From assembly GCF_018595675.2 (NCBI RefSeq), contig NZ_CP092333.1:1016001-1080000 (forward strand): 64,000 nucleotides of DNA. The letters are read 5' to 3'. The notes below the pieces were generated by a model. It ran no database searches and was not told the DNA's origin. It saw only the letters and a list, made by a program, of their open reading frames with translations. The translations under genes and the position numbers were made by a program. This DNA comes from Flavihumibacter fluvii. GTDB lineage: Bacteria > Bacteroidota > Bacteroidia > Chitinophagales > Chitinophagaceae. Below, in pieces: positions 24,347 to 32,647 of this stretch (positions within the stretch are counted from its first letter, which is position 1; the number at the start of each line of letters is the position of its first letter).

Positions 24347-26683
24347 TTAAAAAGGATAATTTATTCCAAGCTGAAACTGGCCTTTTAAAAGCGTTAAATT
24401 TTGGAACCAGCCATTATTGATTTCTGCATAAATTGGATTCTTAAGTTTGTAGGCCCAGTCGAATCGTATCAGGAAATAACTAAAATCAAACCGAAGGCTG
24501 GTACCACCGGCAACCGCAAGATCTTTATAGAGTTTGTTCAGTTTGAAAACAGCACCATCGAGTTGTGGGTTTCCCTGGTTATTTCTGTACCATATATTTC
24601 CAAAGTCTGTAAAGAAGGCACTTTTAACTTTAATACCAAATAAGGTTCCTAGCGAAAAGCGATATTCGATATTTCCTTCCAGCTGGATGTCTCCGAAACG
24701 ATCGGTACTGGTGGAATCATATATTTTGGAAGAGCCTGGTCCAAGTTGCCTGATCTGCCAGGCCCGCATACTTACCGGACCACCAGCTGAATATGATTTA
24801 AAAAAAGGCAGGGTCAGTTCTTTTTGAATATTCCCTAAAGAATCATACTGTTTTCCGTAGGGAAACCCTACTCCGCCAAATATCCTGAAAGCCCATGTAT
24901 GACGCGGATGGTTGGTATAATACCTGAAATCAATATCACCTTTTATAAATCGTGACAACCTGTTCTTGAGATCGAGGGATTGGATATTTCCGAAAATGGC
25001 ACCACTTTCTTCTGTTTGCATCCGCAGGTAAAAAACTTTATTATCTTTTGACCAGCCATTTATTAAACGCAGGTATTGGCTGATAATTAAGCCATCGTTA
25101 AAAAGGTTCCTGTAATTTGGAATAGTTTTGGCCTGGGCCCTGAAGCTATCCGTTTCAAATTTCCTGAGGAATTCAATGTTTAAAGGGCTATATAGCCATG
25201 TGCGCTTCTTTTTATTTGCCCATTCATAACCAATAGAGGTATTGAGGCTTTGTATTGTTAAGAAGTCTCGCCGTATGGTGTAGGAAGCGTTCGCGTTCAG
25301 ATTTGTACGGGTACTAAGCAGGTTTTTTTCTGCTTTTATTTTGAAGGGGGCTACAAATTTCGGGATGCTGAAATTTTGCGATAAAGTTGTCTGGTAGGTT
25401 TGAATGATCGTCGCCTTATTTCCTAATTCAATACCAAAGCGAAGGTTGGTAGTGGAAAGAATTGACTGCTTGTTAACATTCCTGTTTTTGAGCCCAAAGT
25501 TTACAGCAAGCCCCAGCAAATTTCCGGTTACAACCGAAGCTACCACGTCAGCTGTATTACTGCTGGCTTCAAGATCAACATTCAGGTATTGCTTCTTGGC
25601 CGGATACATATTGATATTCACATCCAGTTTGGAAATACTGTCAATTGGGAAAACATCTATGCCAACCTGCGCCCACGCGCCCATTTGTCCAAATGCATTA
25701 TTAGTTCTGTATACATCAGCCTGTTTGTATAAAGCGCCAGGGTTAAGGTGATTATTTCGTAAAAGGAAGGATGGCTTAAAAAGGTTGCGAGTAGAGAATA
25801 TTTCAATCCCGTTTCTTTTGATCGTGTCGGCGAAATACCTGACAGTGTCCTGCACCAGCGCACGTTCCGGGAATATCCGGACGTTCCTGATATAATATTG
25901 TTGCAGATGTTCAGGATTCTCAGTGGCTCTTTGTTTGAAGATTACGGTGATTTTTGGGTTTTCACGTCTTTTTTGCACTTCCTCCAATAACCGGATCTGT
26001 TCAAAAGGATCCAGTCCCGGGTCGATCAATCCTGCCACCACCGTATCTACCTCAGCATAAATATCATCCCGGTTTATTTTCAGGTATCCATTATCGCGGT
26101 AAATAGCCAGCATCCGGTCAATTTCCCTGGAAATTTTATCCTTGGTATAGGTATCTCCTTTTTTGAGGATCGAATTGCCCTTGTTAACGAGAGCAAGGGT
26201 TTGAAGCGTAGAATCCCTGAAAGAAAATGACATGGAGTCAAGCCGGAGGACTTTGCCCGTAACCACATTAAAGTTCAGTGTTACCCTTTTTTCGTCACCT
26301 TTGACAGTAAGGCTGCTATCCCAGTTCACCGAACTGTAGAGGTACCCATTTGCGTGTAACAGGTCATTGATAAAGGTAGCGGACTTCACAGCGTTTGTGG
26401 TATCGAAAACAGGGGGCTTTTTTAAGATTTTCTTTATAAATAGCTTACTCGTCCATTTTACTTTAACGCTGTCATCCACCTGGTTCTCTATCTTGGTCAA
26501 TAGTAATTGACGCTCCGATTGGGGTAGTTTTGTTTCAAGTTTGAAATTGGTCTTATAGACAAAAGCTTTATCAGGGGGATAATTTTTTGTAACCTTACAG
26601 CCTGAAGCCAGAAGCAGGCAAAACCCGAAAAACATCCGCCAATGCACATTTCGGATGAGGGTGTTGGTTATTCGGTCTGGCAT
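24347..26683 (-). CDS. tamL: BamA/TamA-family outer membrane lipoprotein (TamL-like)
   Basis: 778 residues. The N-terminus carries a lipoprotein signal with lipobox LASGC (Cys29), then POTRA-like repeats (about 35-330; for example INDLLHANGYLYSSVNWD, and YYIRNVRIFPE), and a C-terminal Omp85 beta-barrel with GGPVSMRAWQIRQLGPGSSK, the lid-loop type motif, ending LGINYPF. Family knowledge: in Bacteroidota the TamA partner of TamB is replaced by a lipidated form called TamL. TamB is not in the window. Divergent from the trmH-type gene with only 26 bases between starts, an arrangement I believe is common in the phylum. Confidence 0.85.
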   Translation of the reverse strand: MPDRITNTLIRNVHWRMFFGFCLLLASGCKVTKNYPPDKAFVYKTNFKLETKLPQSERQLLLTKIENQVDDSVKVKWTSKLFIKKILKKPPVFDTTNAVKSATFINDLLHANGYLYSSVNWDSSLTVKGDEKRVTLNFNVVTGKVLRLDSMSFSFRDSTLQTLALVNKGNSILKKGDTYTKDKISREIDRMLAIYRDNGYLKINRDDIYAEVDTVVAGLIDPGLDPFEQIRLLEEVQKRRENPKITVIFKQRATENPEHLQQYYIRNVRIFPERALVQDTVRYFADTIKRNGIEIFSTRNLFKPSFLLRNNHLNPGALYKQADVYRTNNAFGQMGAWAQVGIDVFPIDSISKLDVNINMYPAKKQYLNVDLEASSNTADVVASVVTGNLLGLAVNFGLKNRNVNKQSILSTTNLRFGIELGNKATIIQTYQTTLSQNFSIPKFVAPFKIKAEKNLLSTRTNLNANASYTIRRDFLTIQSLNTSIGYEWANKKKRTWLYSPLNIEFLRKFETDSFRAQAKTIPNYRNLFNDGLIISQYLRLINGWSKDNKVFYLRMQTEESGAIFGNIQSLDLKNRLSRFIKGDIDFRYYTNHPRHTWAFRIFGGVGFPYGKQYDSLGNIQKELTLPFFKSYSAGGPVSMRAWQIRQLGPGSSKIYDSTSTDRFGDIQLEGNIEYRFSLGTLFGIKVKSAFFTDFGNIWYRNNQGNPQLDGAVFKLNKLYKDLAVAGGTSLRFDFSYFLIRFDWAYKLKNPIYAEINNGWFQNLTLLKGQFQLGINYPF

Positions 26684-26709
26684 AAATAACTAAGGAAAAT
26701 ATTCAGGTG

Positions 26710-27438
26710 ATGATAACAAAAAATCAGGTCAAATATATCCAAAGTTTGAGCCAGAAAAAATTAAGGGATGAGGAATCTGTCTTTGTTGCGGAAGGTCCCA
26801 AGATAATTATTGAATTATTAACTATGTCACATATGCAGCCGGTAAGCATATACGGTACACCGGAATGGTGGCAGCAACACCCTGCAGGAAAGACTGCAGA
26901 ATGGGGTTTTGAGGTAAGTGAGGATGAATTGGAAAGGATATCATTTCTTAAAGCACCTAACCAGGTTCTTGGGATATTTAAAAAACCTGAACTATCGATC
27001 ATCGCAGGAGGTTGGCAGCTATTGCTGGATGGCATCCAGGATCCTGGTAACCTTGGCACCCTTATCCGGATTGCTGATTGGTTTGGGGTTCAGCAGGTTA
27101 TTTGCAGTGAAGATTCAGCCGATGCCTTCAATCCAAAAGTGATCCAAAGTAGCATGGCAAGTATCGGGCGTGTTGAGGTCATATATACCAACCTGGTTGA
27201 TTTTGTGCGGGCCCATCCGCACAGGCATTTTTACGCAGCAGTACTGGATGGCGAACCTCTGCGGGAAGCTAAACCGCAGGGAGCTTCTGCATTGGTGATT
27301 GGTAATGAATCGAAAGGTATCCGGCCGGAGTTATTGCAGGAATTGACGCATTTTGTAACCATTTCCCGCGTTGGCCAGGCAGAATCCCTGAATGCGGCCG
27401 TAGCAGCAGGAATAATTTTATCCCACCTGGTAGTTTAA
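26710..27438 (+). CDS. TrmH/SpoU family RNA methyltransferase
   Basis: 242 residues from the ATG at 26710; a GTG directly before it at 26707 is an alternative. A short substrate-binding N-terminal domain (about 1-90) leads into the SPOUT knot with its three motifs: DGIQDPGNLGTLIRIADWFG, LVIGNESKGIRPEL and QAESLNAAVAAGIIL. It 2'-O-methylates ribose in rRNA or tRNA using SAM. The exact target cannot be told. The stop lies in a palindrome shared with the stop of the convergent permease. Confidence 0.92.
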   Translation: MITKNQVKYIQSLSQKKLRDEESVFVAEGPKIIIELLTMSHMQPVSIYGTPEWWQQHPAGKTAEWGFEVSEDELERISFLKAPNQVLGIFKKPELSIIAGGWQLLLDGIQDPGNLGTLIRIADWFGVQQVICSEDSADAFNPKVIQSSMASIGRVEVIYTNLVDFVRAHPHRHFYAAVLDGEPLREAKPQGASALVIGNESKGIRPELLQELTHFVTISRVGQAESLNAAVAAGIILSHLVV

Positions 27439-27450
27439 ATTATTTAAACT
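27432..27450. repeat. Palindrome spanning two convergent stop codons
   Basis: AGTTTAAAT at 27432-27440 and ATTTAAACT at 27442-27450 form a perfect inverted repeat around one base. The TAA of the methyltransferase gene and the TAA of the permease gene both lie in it. An AT-rich stem without a T-run, so weak as a terminator. Confidence 0.5.
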
Positions 27451-28672
27451 GGATAGCTTTCACCGGCTGGATTTTACGGATGATAAGGGTAGGTATCAGT
27501 AGTACAAGCATACAAATAATAAAAGTGCCCAGGTTTACTGCAATCACCTGCCAGGGGATGACCAATACCTCGGCTTTATCAATATAGTACATTTCTTCTG
27601 GCAACCTGATAAGGCTGTATTTTTTCTGCAGGAAGATAATAGTGAAAGCGAGAATATTCCCCAACGAGATGCCCACCAGGGTGATAAATGCGCCATGGTA
27701 TAAAAAGATGCGCTGGATGGTTCCATTATAGGCTCCAAGGGCTTTTAAAATGCCCACCATCCTTGTCCTTTCTAAAACTAATATGATGAGGCAGGTGATC
27801 AGGTTCAATACAGCTACAATAATCATGATGATCAAAACAATGGCGATGGTCTTATCCTGCAAACCCAGCCAGTCGAAAATGTTTGGGTAAATTTCCTTGA
27901 TGGTCCGGCTGTTCCAGAGTACAGGAAGCTTGCTGAAAATGGTTTCATTCAGTGTATCGATCTGTTTGTAATCACTTAAAATGATTTCATAACCGCCGAT
28001 CTGGTTCTCGGGCCAGTTGTTCAAACGCTGCACCAGCCTTATATCGCCAAGTGCAATTAGTTTATCATATTCCTCAATCCCGGTTTTGTATATACCGGAA
28101 ATAGTCAGTTTCCGGGCCCTTGGCGGCGAACCGTCATTCTGTATAAAATAGATAAGCACCGGGTCATTCACCTTAAGGTTCAATTGTTTGGCAGTATAGG
28201 CACTGAGTACAATATCATTGCTATAGCCACTATCGGGGTATTTCATCCATCTGCCCTCTTTCAGGAAAGAAGTGAGTCTTCCTGTATCATAGGTTTTTTC
28301 AATGCCTTTGAACAAAACGCCTTCAATAGTTTCTGTGGTTTTAAGAATAGCATTTCTCGTGGCAAATGGCTGGATCGATGCAATGCCGGGAACGCTCCTG
28401 ACGAGGTCTCTTACTGTGTCGTTCTTTTCAATGGGATACTCCTCGGCGATCAGGGCCTTGCTGGGTTCATAATGCTGTACGCGGATATGCCCCCAGAAGT
28501 TGAATATCTTCTGGCTGATTACATATTGGAACCCGTTGGTAAAGGCCATGGCAATGATCATGGCCATTACGCTGATGGTGGTAGCAGCAACAGCCAGGCG
28601 GATGATAAAACGTGAAAATGATTTGCTGGCATTAAAGGCTACTTTCCTGGCAATGTATCCGGCTAGATTCAA
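27440..28672 (-). CDS. LolC/LolE-type ABC transporter permease (FtsX/MacB family)
   Basis: 410 residues. One N-terminal helix (about 24-48, LAVAATTISVMAMIIAMAF), a periplasmic domain with GIASIQPFATRNAILK and ISGIYKTGIEEYDKLIALG, then three C-terminal helices (about 275-300, 320-345 and 372-400). This is the layout of lipoprotein-releasing permeases that extract lipoproteins from the inner membrane with an ATPase such as LolD. No ATPase gene lies near. The start is TTG at 28672, since no in-frame ATG occurs before the first helix. A TATATTTG box at 28699-28692 fits this start. Confidence 0.88.
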   Translation of the reverse strand: MNLAGYIARKVAFNASKSFSRFIIRLAVAATTISVMAMIIAMAFTNGFQYVISQKIFNFWGHIRVQHYEPSKALIAEEYPIEKNDTVRDLVRSVPGIASIQPFATRNAILKTTETIEGVLFKGIEKTYDTGRLTSFLKEGRWMKYPDSGYSNDIVLSAYTAKQLNLKVNDPVLIYFIQNDGSPPRARKLTISGIYKTGIEEYDKLIALGDIRLVQRLNNWPENQIGGYEIILSDYKQIDTLNETIFSKLPVLWNSRTIKEIYPNIFDWLGLQDKTIAIVLIIMIIVAVLNLITCLIILVLERTRMVGILKALGAYNGTIQRIFLYHGAFITLVGISLGNILAFTIIFLQKKYSLIRLPEEMYYIDKAEVLVIPWQVIAVNLGTFIICMLVLLIPTLIIRKIQPVKAIQFK

Positions 28673-28691
28673 TCTGCATGGTTTTAGTCGC

Positions 28692-28699
28692 CAAATATA
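28692..28699 (-). promoter_or_regulatory. -7 element of the LolC/E-type gene
   Basis: Minus strand TATATTTG, a full TAnnTTTG match, about 20 bases before the TTG start at 28672. No -33 element at the usual distance was found. Confidence 0.4.
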
Positions 28700-28782
28700 A
28701 TGGAGAAAAGCATCTGGATGCCGGTTGCAATTTGTACACTTGTACAGGATTTGGGATTAGTTGCTTAAAAGAAGGATGGATT

Positions 28783-30087
28783 ATGCAAAAAAATAAGTGC
28801 TTTCAATGGATGCTTTTAACCGGATGGCTGCTATTTTGCAGTGGGCTGCTGAAGGCCCAGGAGCCCGACATGGTTTATTCCAGTAATATCCAGACAGTGA
28901 AACTGCATATGCTTGGAAATCCACTGGGGTACCCGATCCTGAGGTTGAACAGTGATGATCAGCTGGAATTACATTTTGATGACCGTGAAGGCGGTGTAAA
29001 AGCGTATTCCTATGCCTGGCAGTTGTGTAATGCTGATTGGACGGTTGCCAATCTGAGCACGATGGATTATGTGCGGGGATTTACCCAACAGCGGATCATC
29101 ACCTACCGCAGTTCATCATTAGCCCTAACTCATTATACGCACTACCAGCAAGTTTTACCCGATCGTAATAGTGGCCCTTCCAGATCAGGCAATTACCTGG
29201 TGAAGGTTTTTTTGAATGGAGATCCTTCGAAGCTGGTATTTACCCGACGGGTTTTGGTGGTGCAGCAAAACAAAGCAGGGGTAAATACAATGGTGCAGCA
29301 ACCTTTCAATAACCAGTTATATACTTCGCACCAGAAAATTTCATTTATTGTAGATACCAAGAACCTGAACCTGGTAAATCCAATGCAGCAGGTAAGTGTC
29401 GTCATATTGCAGAATAACAGATGGGATAACCGCAAAACACTTCAGCGGCCAACCTTTATCCGCCAGAACCAATTGGAATATAATACAGAGCAGGATGCTG
29501 TATTTGCTGCGGGCCGGGAATGGCGGTGGCTTGACCTTCGCAGTTTTCGTCTCCAAAGTGACCGGGTAGACAGCGCGGAATACCATCCCACATCCACTGA
29601 TATTTTCGTGGTGCAGGATGTAGATCGCGCTGCTTTGCGTTTTGTATTTTACCGTGACGCAAATGGCCAGTTCTATTCCGAGACACTGGATGGCACGAAT
29701 CCATATTGGGAGGGTGATTATGCCACGGTTTTCTTCAGCTTTAAACCACCGGGCGGAATACCATTTCCGGCAGATTTATACCTATTTGGTGAGTTGACCA
29801 ATTGGGGCAAGGATCCCGCTTCTAAAATGGTATTCAGCAAAGAACGGAAACGGTATGAAACAAGTATCTGGCTGAAGCAGGGATATTACGACTATGGTTA
29901 TGCGCTAAAAACAGGAGAAGGTGAAAAGGCCGTGTTTTCGCTCGATAAAACTGATGGTAATAATTGGGAAACTGAGAATAATTATACGGTCCTGGTTTAT
30001 TACCGTTCCTTGGGCGGACGATCAGATGAACTTGTGGCTATTGGTACAATTAATTCGCTGGCAGGCAGGCAGGGGCTGGGAAATTGA
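28783..30087 (+). CDS. Type IX secretion system plug protein (DUF5103 family)
   Basis: 434 residues from the ATG at 28783, preceded by GAAGGA and followed by a signal peptide (MLLTGWLLFCSGLLKAQ). The region after it (YSSNIQTVKLHMLGNPLGYP) and REGGVKAYSYAWQLCNADW-like sequence (here DREGGVKAYSYAWQLCNADW) match the T9SS plug, first domain. A later part (YLFGELTNWGKD, IWLKQGYYDYGYAL) resembles the E-set glycogen-binding-like second domain. Family knowledge: Plug closes the SprA channel on the periplasmic side in the type IX secretion system. Its presence implies the organism has T9SS, though no other component is here. Confidence 0.88.
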   Translation: MQKNKCFQWMLLTGWLLFCSGLLKAQEPDMVYSSNIQTVKLHMLGNPLGYPILRLNSDDQLELHFDDREGGVKAYSYAWQLCNADWTVANLSTMDYVRGFTQQRIITYRSSSLALTHYTHYQQVLPDRNSGPSRSGNYLVKVFLNGDPSKLVFTRRVLVVQQNKAGVNTMVQQPFNNQLYTSHQKISFIVDTKNLNLVNPMQQVSVVILQNNRWDNRKTLQRPTFIRQNQLEYNTEQDAVFAAGREWRWLDLRSFRLQSDRVDSAEYHPTSTDIFVVQDVDRAALRFVFYRDANGQFYSETLDGTNPYWEGDYATVFFSFKPPGGIPFPADLYLFGELTNWGKDPASKMVFSKERKRYETSIWLKQGYYDYGYALKTGEGEKAVFSLDKTDGNNWETENNYTVLVYYRSLGGRSDELVAIGTINSLAGRQGLGN

Positions 30088-30114
30088 ACCTTTGGCAAAT
30101 TTTATCAGATAAGA

Positions 30115-30146
30115 TTTGTTGGGTAAAACATCGCACCTTATCTTTG
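30115..30146 (+). promoter_or_regulatory. Promoter of the SRP RNA gene
   Basis: TTTG at 30115-30118, 20 bases, then TATCTTTG at 30139-30146. Both elements match the Bacteroidota sigma-ABfr consensus exactly. The RNA fold begins about 4-5 bases after the box, which gives a ruler for the other promoters in this window. Confidence 0.85.
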
Positions 30147-30149
30147 CGC

Positions 30150-30246
30150 CGGCAGGTCTTACACGGCCAGCTCCTGCTGAACTCCCCCAGGGTCGGAAGA
30201 CAGCAAGGGTAGGTGGTTGTAGCGGTGCGATGTAATCAGCCTGCCA
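30150..30246 (+). ncRNA. ffs: Signal recognition particle RNA, small bacterial type
   Basis: About 97 bases. The conserved tip loop is read directly: GGTCGGAAGACAGCAAGGGT at 30191-30210, the SRP RNA helix 8 with GGAA tetraloop and the asymmetric AGCA loop that binds Ffh. The ends pair, GGCAGGT near 30151 with GCCTGCC at 30239-30245. A T-run (30247-30253) follows. It directs ribosomes making membrane proteins to the Sec translocon with Ffh and FtsY. Ends are estimated to within a few bases. Confidence 0.93.
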
Positions 30247-30264
30247 TTTTTTTCCCCTTTTTTT
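30247..30264 (+). terminator. T-rich terminator of SRP RNA
   Basis: The closing stem of the SRP RNA is followed directly by ATTTTTTT, then CCCC and another run of seven Ts, which can act as its intrinsic terminator. Confidence 0.6.
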
Positions 30265-30333
30265 GGGTATCCTCCCTGTTTAGCTTTACCGCATGTTTCA
30301 TATCTTCGTGCCTGTTTAATCAAATACATCTAC

Positions 30334-30984
30334 ATGAAATTTTTTATTGATACCGCCAACCTGGCCCAGATCAAAGAAGCAAATGAGTTGGGAATACTGG
30401 ATGGTGTAACAACAAATCCTTCCCTGATGGCAAAAGAAGGCATCAAGGGGGAAGAAAATATCAACAATCATTATAAGGCCATTTGCGAAATGGTTGATGG
30501 TGATATCAGTGCCGAAGTGCTTTCCACAGATTTTAAAACAATGGTGGAAGAAGGTCAGAAACTGGCTGCCATACATCCGAATATTATTGTTAAAGTGCCT
30601 ATGATAAAGGATGGTATTAAGGCGATTAAATGGTTTACCGACAACGGTATTAAAACTAATTGTACCCTGGTGTTTTCAGCTGGTCAGGCCATTTTGGCGG
30701 CAAAAGCCGGTGCTACGTATGTTTCACCCTTTATTGGCCGTATAGATGATAGTGGTTGGGAGGGTACCGAATTAATTGGGCAAATTTCCAATATCTACAG
30801 CATCCAGGGTTTCAAAACAGAGATATTAGCTGCTTCGATCAGGAATCCTAACCATATTATCAAGTGTGCAGAACTGGGTGCCGACGTATGCACCTGTCCA
30901 CTCGAGTCCATCCTGGGTTTATTAAAACACCCGCTTACCGATATCGGTTTGGCCAAGTTCCTGGAAGATGCGAAAAAAATGTAA
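30334..30984 (+). CDS. Transaldolase / fructose-6-phosphate aldolase-like (MipB/TalC)
   Basis: 216 residues, the short class of the family. The Schiff-base lysine is Lys87 in NIIVKVPM. MKFFIDTANLAQIKEANELG, DGVTTNPSLMAKEG, TNCTLVFSAGQAILAAKAGA and VSPFIGRIDD are the conserved blocks. Most short enzymes of this type act as transaldolase in the pentose phosphate pathway; a few cleave fructose-6-phosphate. Sequence alone does not decide. A TATCTTCG box (30301-30308) lies 25 bases before the start. A terminator hairpin follows the stop. Confidence 0.93.
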   Translation: MKFFIDTANLAQIKEANELGILDGVTTNPSLMAKEGIKGEENINNHYKAICEMVDGDISAEVLSTDFKTMVEEGQKLAAIHPNIIVKVPMIKDGIKAIKWFTDNGIKTNCTLVFSAGQAILAAKAGATYVSPFIGRIDDSGWEGTELIGQISNIYSIQGFKTEILAASIRNPNHIIKCAELGADVCTCPLESILGLLKHPLTDIGLAKFLEDAKKM

Positions 30985-30994
30985 GATATTATAT

Positions 30995-31025
30995 AAAGGC
31001 AGCCTAACGGTTGCCTTTTCTCTTT
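30995..31025 (+). terminator. Terminator after the transaldolase gene
   Basis: AAAGGCA at 30995-31001 pairs with TGCCTTT at 31012-31018, followed by a pyrimidine run TTCTCTTTCTCTT. It overlaps the 3' end of the convergent secreted-protein gene. Confidence 0.55.
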
Positions 31026-31429
31026 CTCTTCGGTGTATTGACCGATGTCTCTGCTGGTAGTGATTCGTTATCCTCATTCACCTTGATGAATAGGGTAGTG
31101 GTGAGCGATAATTTCGGATTGCGTTTATAGGTTGCAGTTATAGTAACCTTTTCTCCCCGGAAATTACGGTCGATAATCAGGTTGTTCCCTTCGAAACTGC
31201 CACTGGTACTGCTAAAGTCGAGGTCCTTACCGGTGAGTGGCACCCATTTCCCTCCAAAGGGTTGTCCATCTACATTAATATAATTGTGCACCCCTTTTTT
31301 CAGGCTGTCAGTATACAGGTGAAAGGCAATAGTATCGATGCCCTGCGCCTTTACCGTTGTGGTTGTACAGGTGCTGAACACAATCCCGCAAAGTATTAAT
31401 AGAGAAGTTGGTCGCGCTGCCTTTTTCAT
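31004..31429 (-). CDS. Secreted protein of unknown function
   Basis: 141 residues. Signal peptide 1-28, ending VKAQG; a Cys at 21 in STCTTTT might be a weak lipobox. The mature part has two or three predicted beta-strand stretches (FHLYTDSLKKGVHNYINVDG, NLIIDRNFRGEKVTITATY, LSLTTTLFIKV) and a basic tail KRKRKGNR. It looks like a small immunoglobulin-like or jelly-roll domain. No family was recognised. Its ATG overlaps the sua5 stop by 4 bases, so it is translationally coupled to sua5, although the link in function is not evident. Confidence 0.7.
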   Translation of the reverse strand: MKKAARPTSLLILCGIVFSTCTTTTVKAQGIDTIAFHLYTDSLKKGVHNYINVDGQPFGGKWVPLTGKDLDFSSTSGSFEGNNLIIDRNFRGEKVTITATYKRNPKLSLTTTLFIKVNEDNESLPAETSVNTPKRKRKGNR

Positions 31430-32430
31430 TGGGTTAGGGGTTTTAGAAACTGTCCGGCCTCAGTTGATGCCCGCTTAAGCCGGTCATTGATCGCCCTCCC
31501 CAGTCCGCGATCGGGAAATTCTTGTGCAATGATCAGGTCAATATCCATCTCATCAGCAAGTCGCATAGTTGCAAAAAGACGGCGAGCAGCTTCTGAGAGG
31601 TCTGCCGATGGGGATAATTGAAACTGGTAGGCAGTTGGGATTTCCTTGTAAGTCTGGTTCAGAGATATGGTTACGATACGTGGAATAGGATCTGTTTGAT
31701 GGGCCTGGGCGATCAGGCTATCTGCATTACCTAACAATAGCGGGTGATTGGTGGCATAATGCCTGGCCAGCATTCCGGGGGCAACCGGGTTATCCACAAA
31801 TCCGCCTTCCGGCAGGTTCACTGGACCAATGACTGCCTCAATAGCTTCGGTCGTGATGCCCCCATATCGCAGTATTCGTGGAATAGGTTCCAGAAAGGAT
31901 ATTATAGTAGATTCAAGGCCTATCTGGCATTCTCCACCATCAAGTATATAATTGACCTGGTCGCCCAATTGCTCAGATACATGTGATGCCTTTGTCGGAC
32001 TCACTAGTCCGGATGGGTTAGCACTAGGGGCAGCCAGTGGAAAGTCCAGAAGGTTCAGCAATTGAAGGGTCATGGGATGGTTAGGGATCCTGATAGCGAC
32101 TGCCGGCGTTCCGGCTGTAACAATTCCGGGGACTTTTGATGAAGTTGGAATAAGGTAGGTGAGGGGGCCCGGACTGAATTTTTCAGCTAGTGCAAGTGCC
32201 TTGGCTGGAAACCGGAGGTCAAGTTTTTCTAATTGTGCCAGGTTGGCAATGTGAAGGATAAGCGGATTGAATTGCGGCCGGTTCTTAACTTCAAAAATCC
32301 TGGTCACAGCGACTTCATCCAGGGCATTTGCTGCCAGTCCATATACCGTTTCAGTCGGAATGGCCACCAACTCACCCGCTTTCAGGTGGCTGGCCGCCCT
32401 CTTTATATCAGTTCCAACTTTTTCGTTCAT
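31426..32430 (-). CDS. sua5: L-threonylcarbamoyladenylate synthase
   Basis: 334 residues from the ATG at 32430 (MNEKVGTDIKRAASHLKAGE). The frame extends to 32514, but that stretch holds no family sequence. The YrdC domain has PTETVYG at 25-31, KNRP at 49-52 and SAN at 136-138, the ATP/bicarbonate/threonine site. The C-terminal Sua5 domain covers about 205-334. It makes threonylcarbamoyl-AMP for the t6A37 modification of tRNA. All key residues are intact, unlike the paralogue at 11570-12085. Confidence 0.96.
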   Translation of the reverse strand: MNEKVGTDIKRAASHLKAGELVAIPTETVYGLAANALDEVAVTRIFEVKNRPQFNPLILHIANLAQLEKLDLRFPAKALALAEKFSPGPLTYLIPTSSKVPGIVTAGTPAVAIRIPNHPMTLQLLNLLDFPLAAPSANPSGLVSPTKASHVSEQLGDQVNYILDGGECQIGLESTIISFLEPIPRILRYGGITTEAIEAVIGPVNLPEGGFVDNPVAPGMLARHYATNHPLLLGNADSLIAQAHQTDPIPRIVTISLNQTYKEIPTAYQFQLSPSADLSEAARRLFATMRLADEMDIDLIIAQEFPDRGLGRAINDRLKRASTEAGQFLKPLTQ

Positions 32431-32478
32431 TCCCCAAATATACACCCACTGGGTAGTACCTGTCAGCTGAAGAAAAGA

Positions 32479-32511
32479 TTTGGTAGTTTGGTTGGATTCG
32501 CTATATTTTTG
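32479..32511 (+). promoter_or_regulatory. Promoter of the his operon
   Basis: TTTG at 32479-32482, a 21-base spacer, and TATTTTTG at 32504-32511, a full Bacteroidota promoter match. Transcription should start at about 32515-32517, only 3-5 bases before the ATG of the leader peptide. It lies in the divergent region between sua5 and hisG. Confidence 0.75.
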
Positions 32512-32519
32512 CACCCATT

Positions 32520-32570
32520 ATGAAACAATTTACGCAACAACATCACCATCATTTCTTGCCATCGAGGTAG
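32520..32570 (+). CDS. hisL: his operon leader peptide with four consecutive His codons
   Basis: A 16-residue reading frame, MKQFTQQHHHHFLPSR, with His codons CAT-CAC-CAT-CAT at 32541-32552 and a TAG stop at 32568-32570. It is read between a perfect promoter and a terminator placed just before hisG, the classic layout of ribosome-mediated attenuation. When charged tRNA-His is short, a ribosome stalls on the four codons. The leader starts 8 bases after the -7 box, so it has almost no 5' leader and no Shine-Dalgarno sequence. By analogy it has no function as a protein. Confidence 0.88.
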   Translation: MKQFTQQHHHHFLPSR

Positions 32571-32636
32571 GCGATGATGTTTTGCGTGGATCTATAAAAC
32601 ATTTGAAGGCTTACCTCTGGTAAGCTTTTTTCTTTT
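32532..32636 (+). promoter_or_regulatory. his attenuator with mutually exclusive RNA helices
   Basis: Three helices can be drawn. First, ACGCAA-c-AACATCA (32532-32545), covering the first His codons, pairs with TGATGTTTTGCGT (32575-32587), 13 bp with one bulge. Second, the antiterminator: GAGGTAGGC (32564-32572), overlapping the leader stop codon, pairs with GCTTACCTC (32609-32617), 9 bp with one G-U. Third, the terminator: GCTTACC (32609-32615) with GGTAAGC (32619-32625). A ribosome that reaches the stop codon covers the antiterminator arm, so the terminator forms. A ribosome stalled on the His codons leaves it free, so hisG is read. This logic is inferred; pairings are direct. Confidence 0.82.
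32606..32636 (+). terminator. his attenuator terminator
   Basis: Stem GCTTACC/GGTAAGC (32609-32615 with 32619-32625), extended by G-U and A-T pairs, three-base loop, followed by TTTTTTCTTTT. It lies 12 bases before the hisG ATG. Confidence 0.85.
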
Positions 32637-32647
32637 AATACCTGTGT

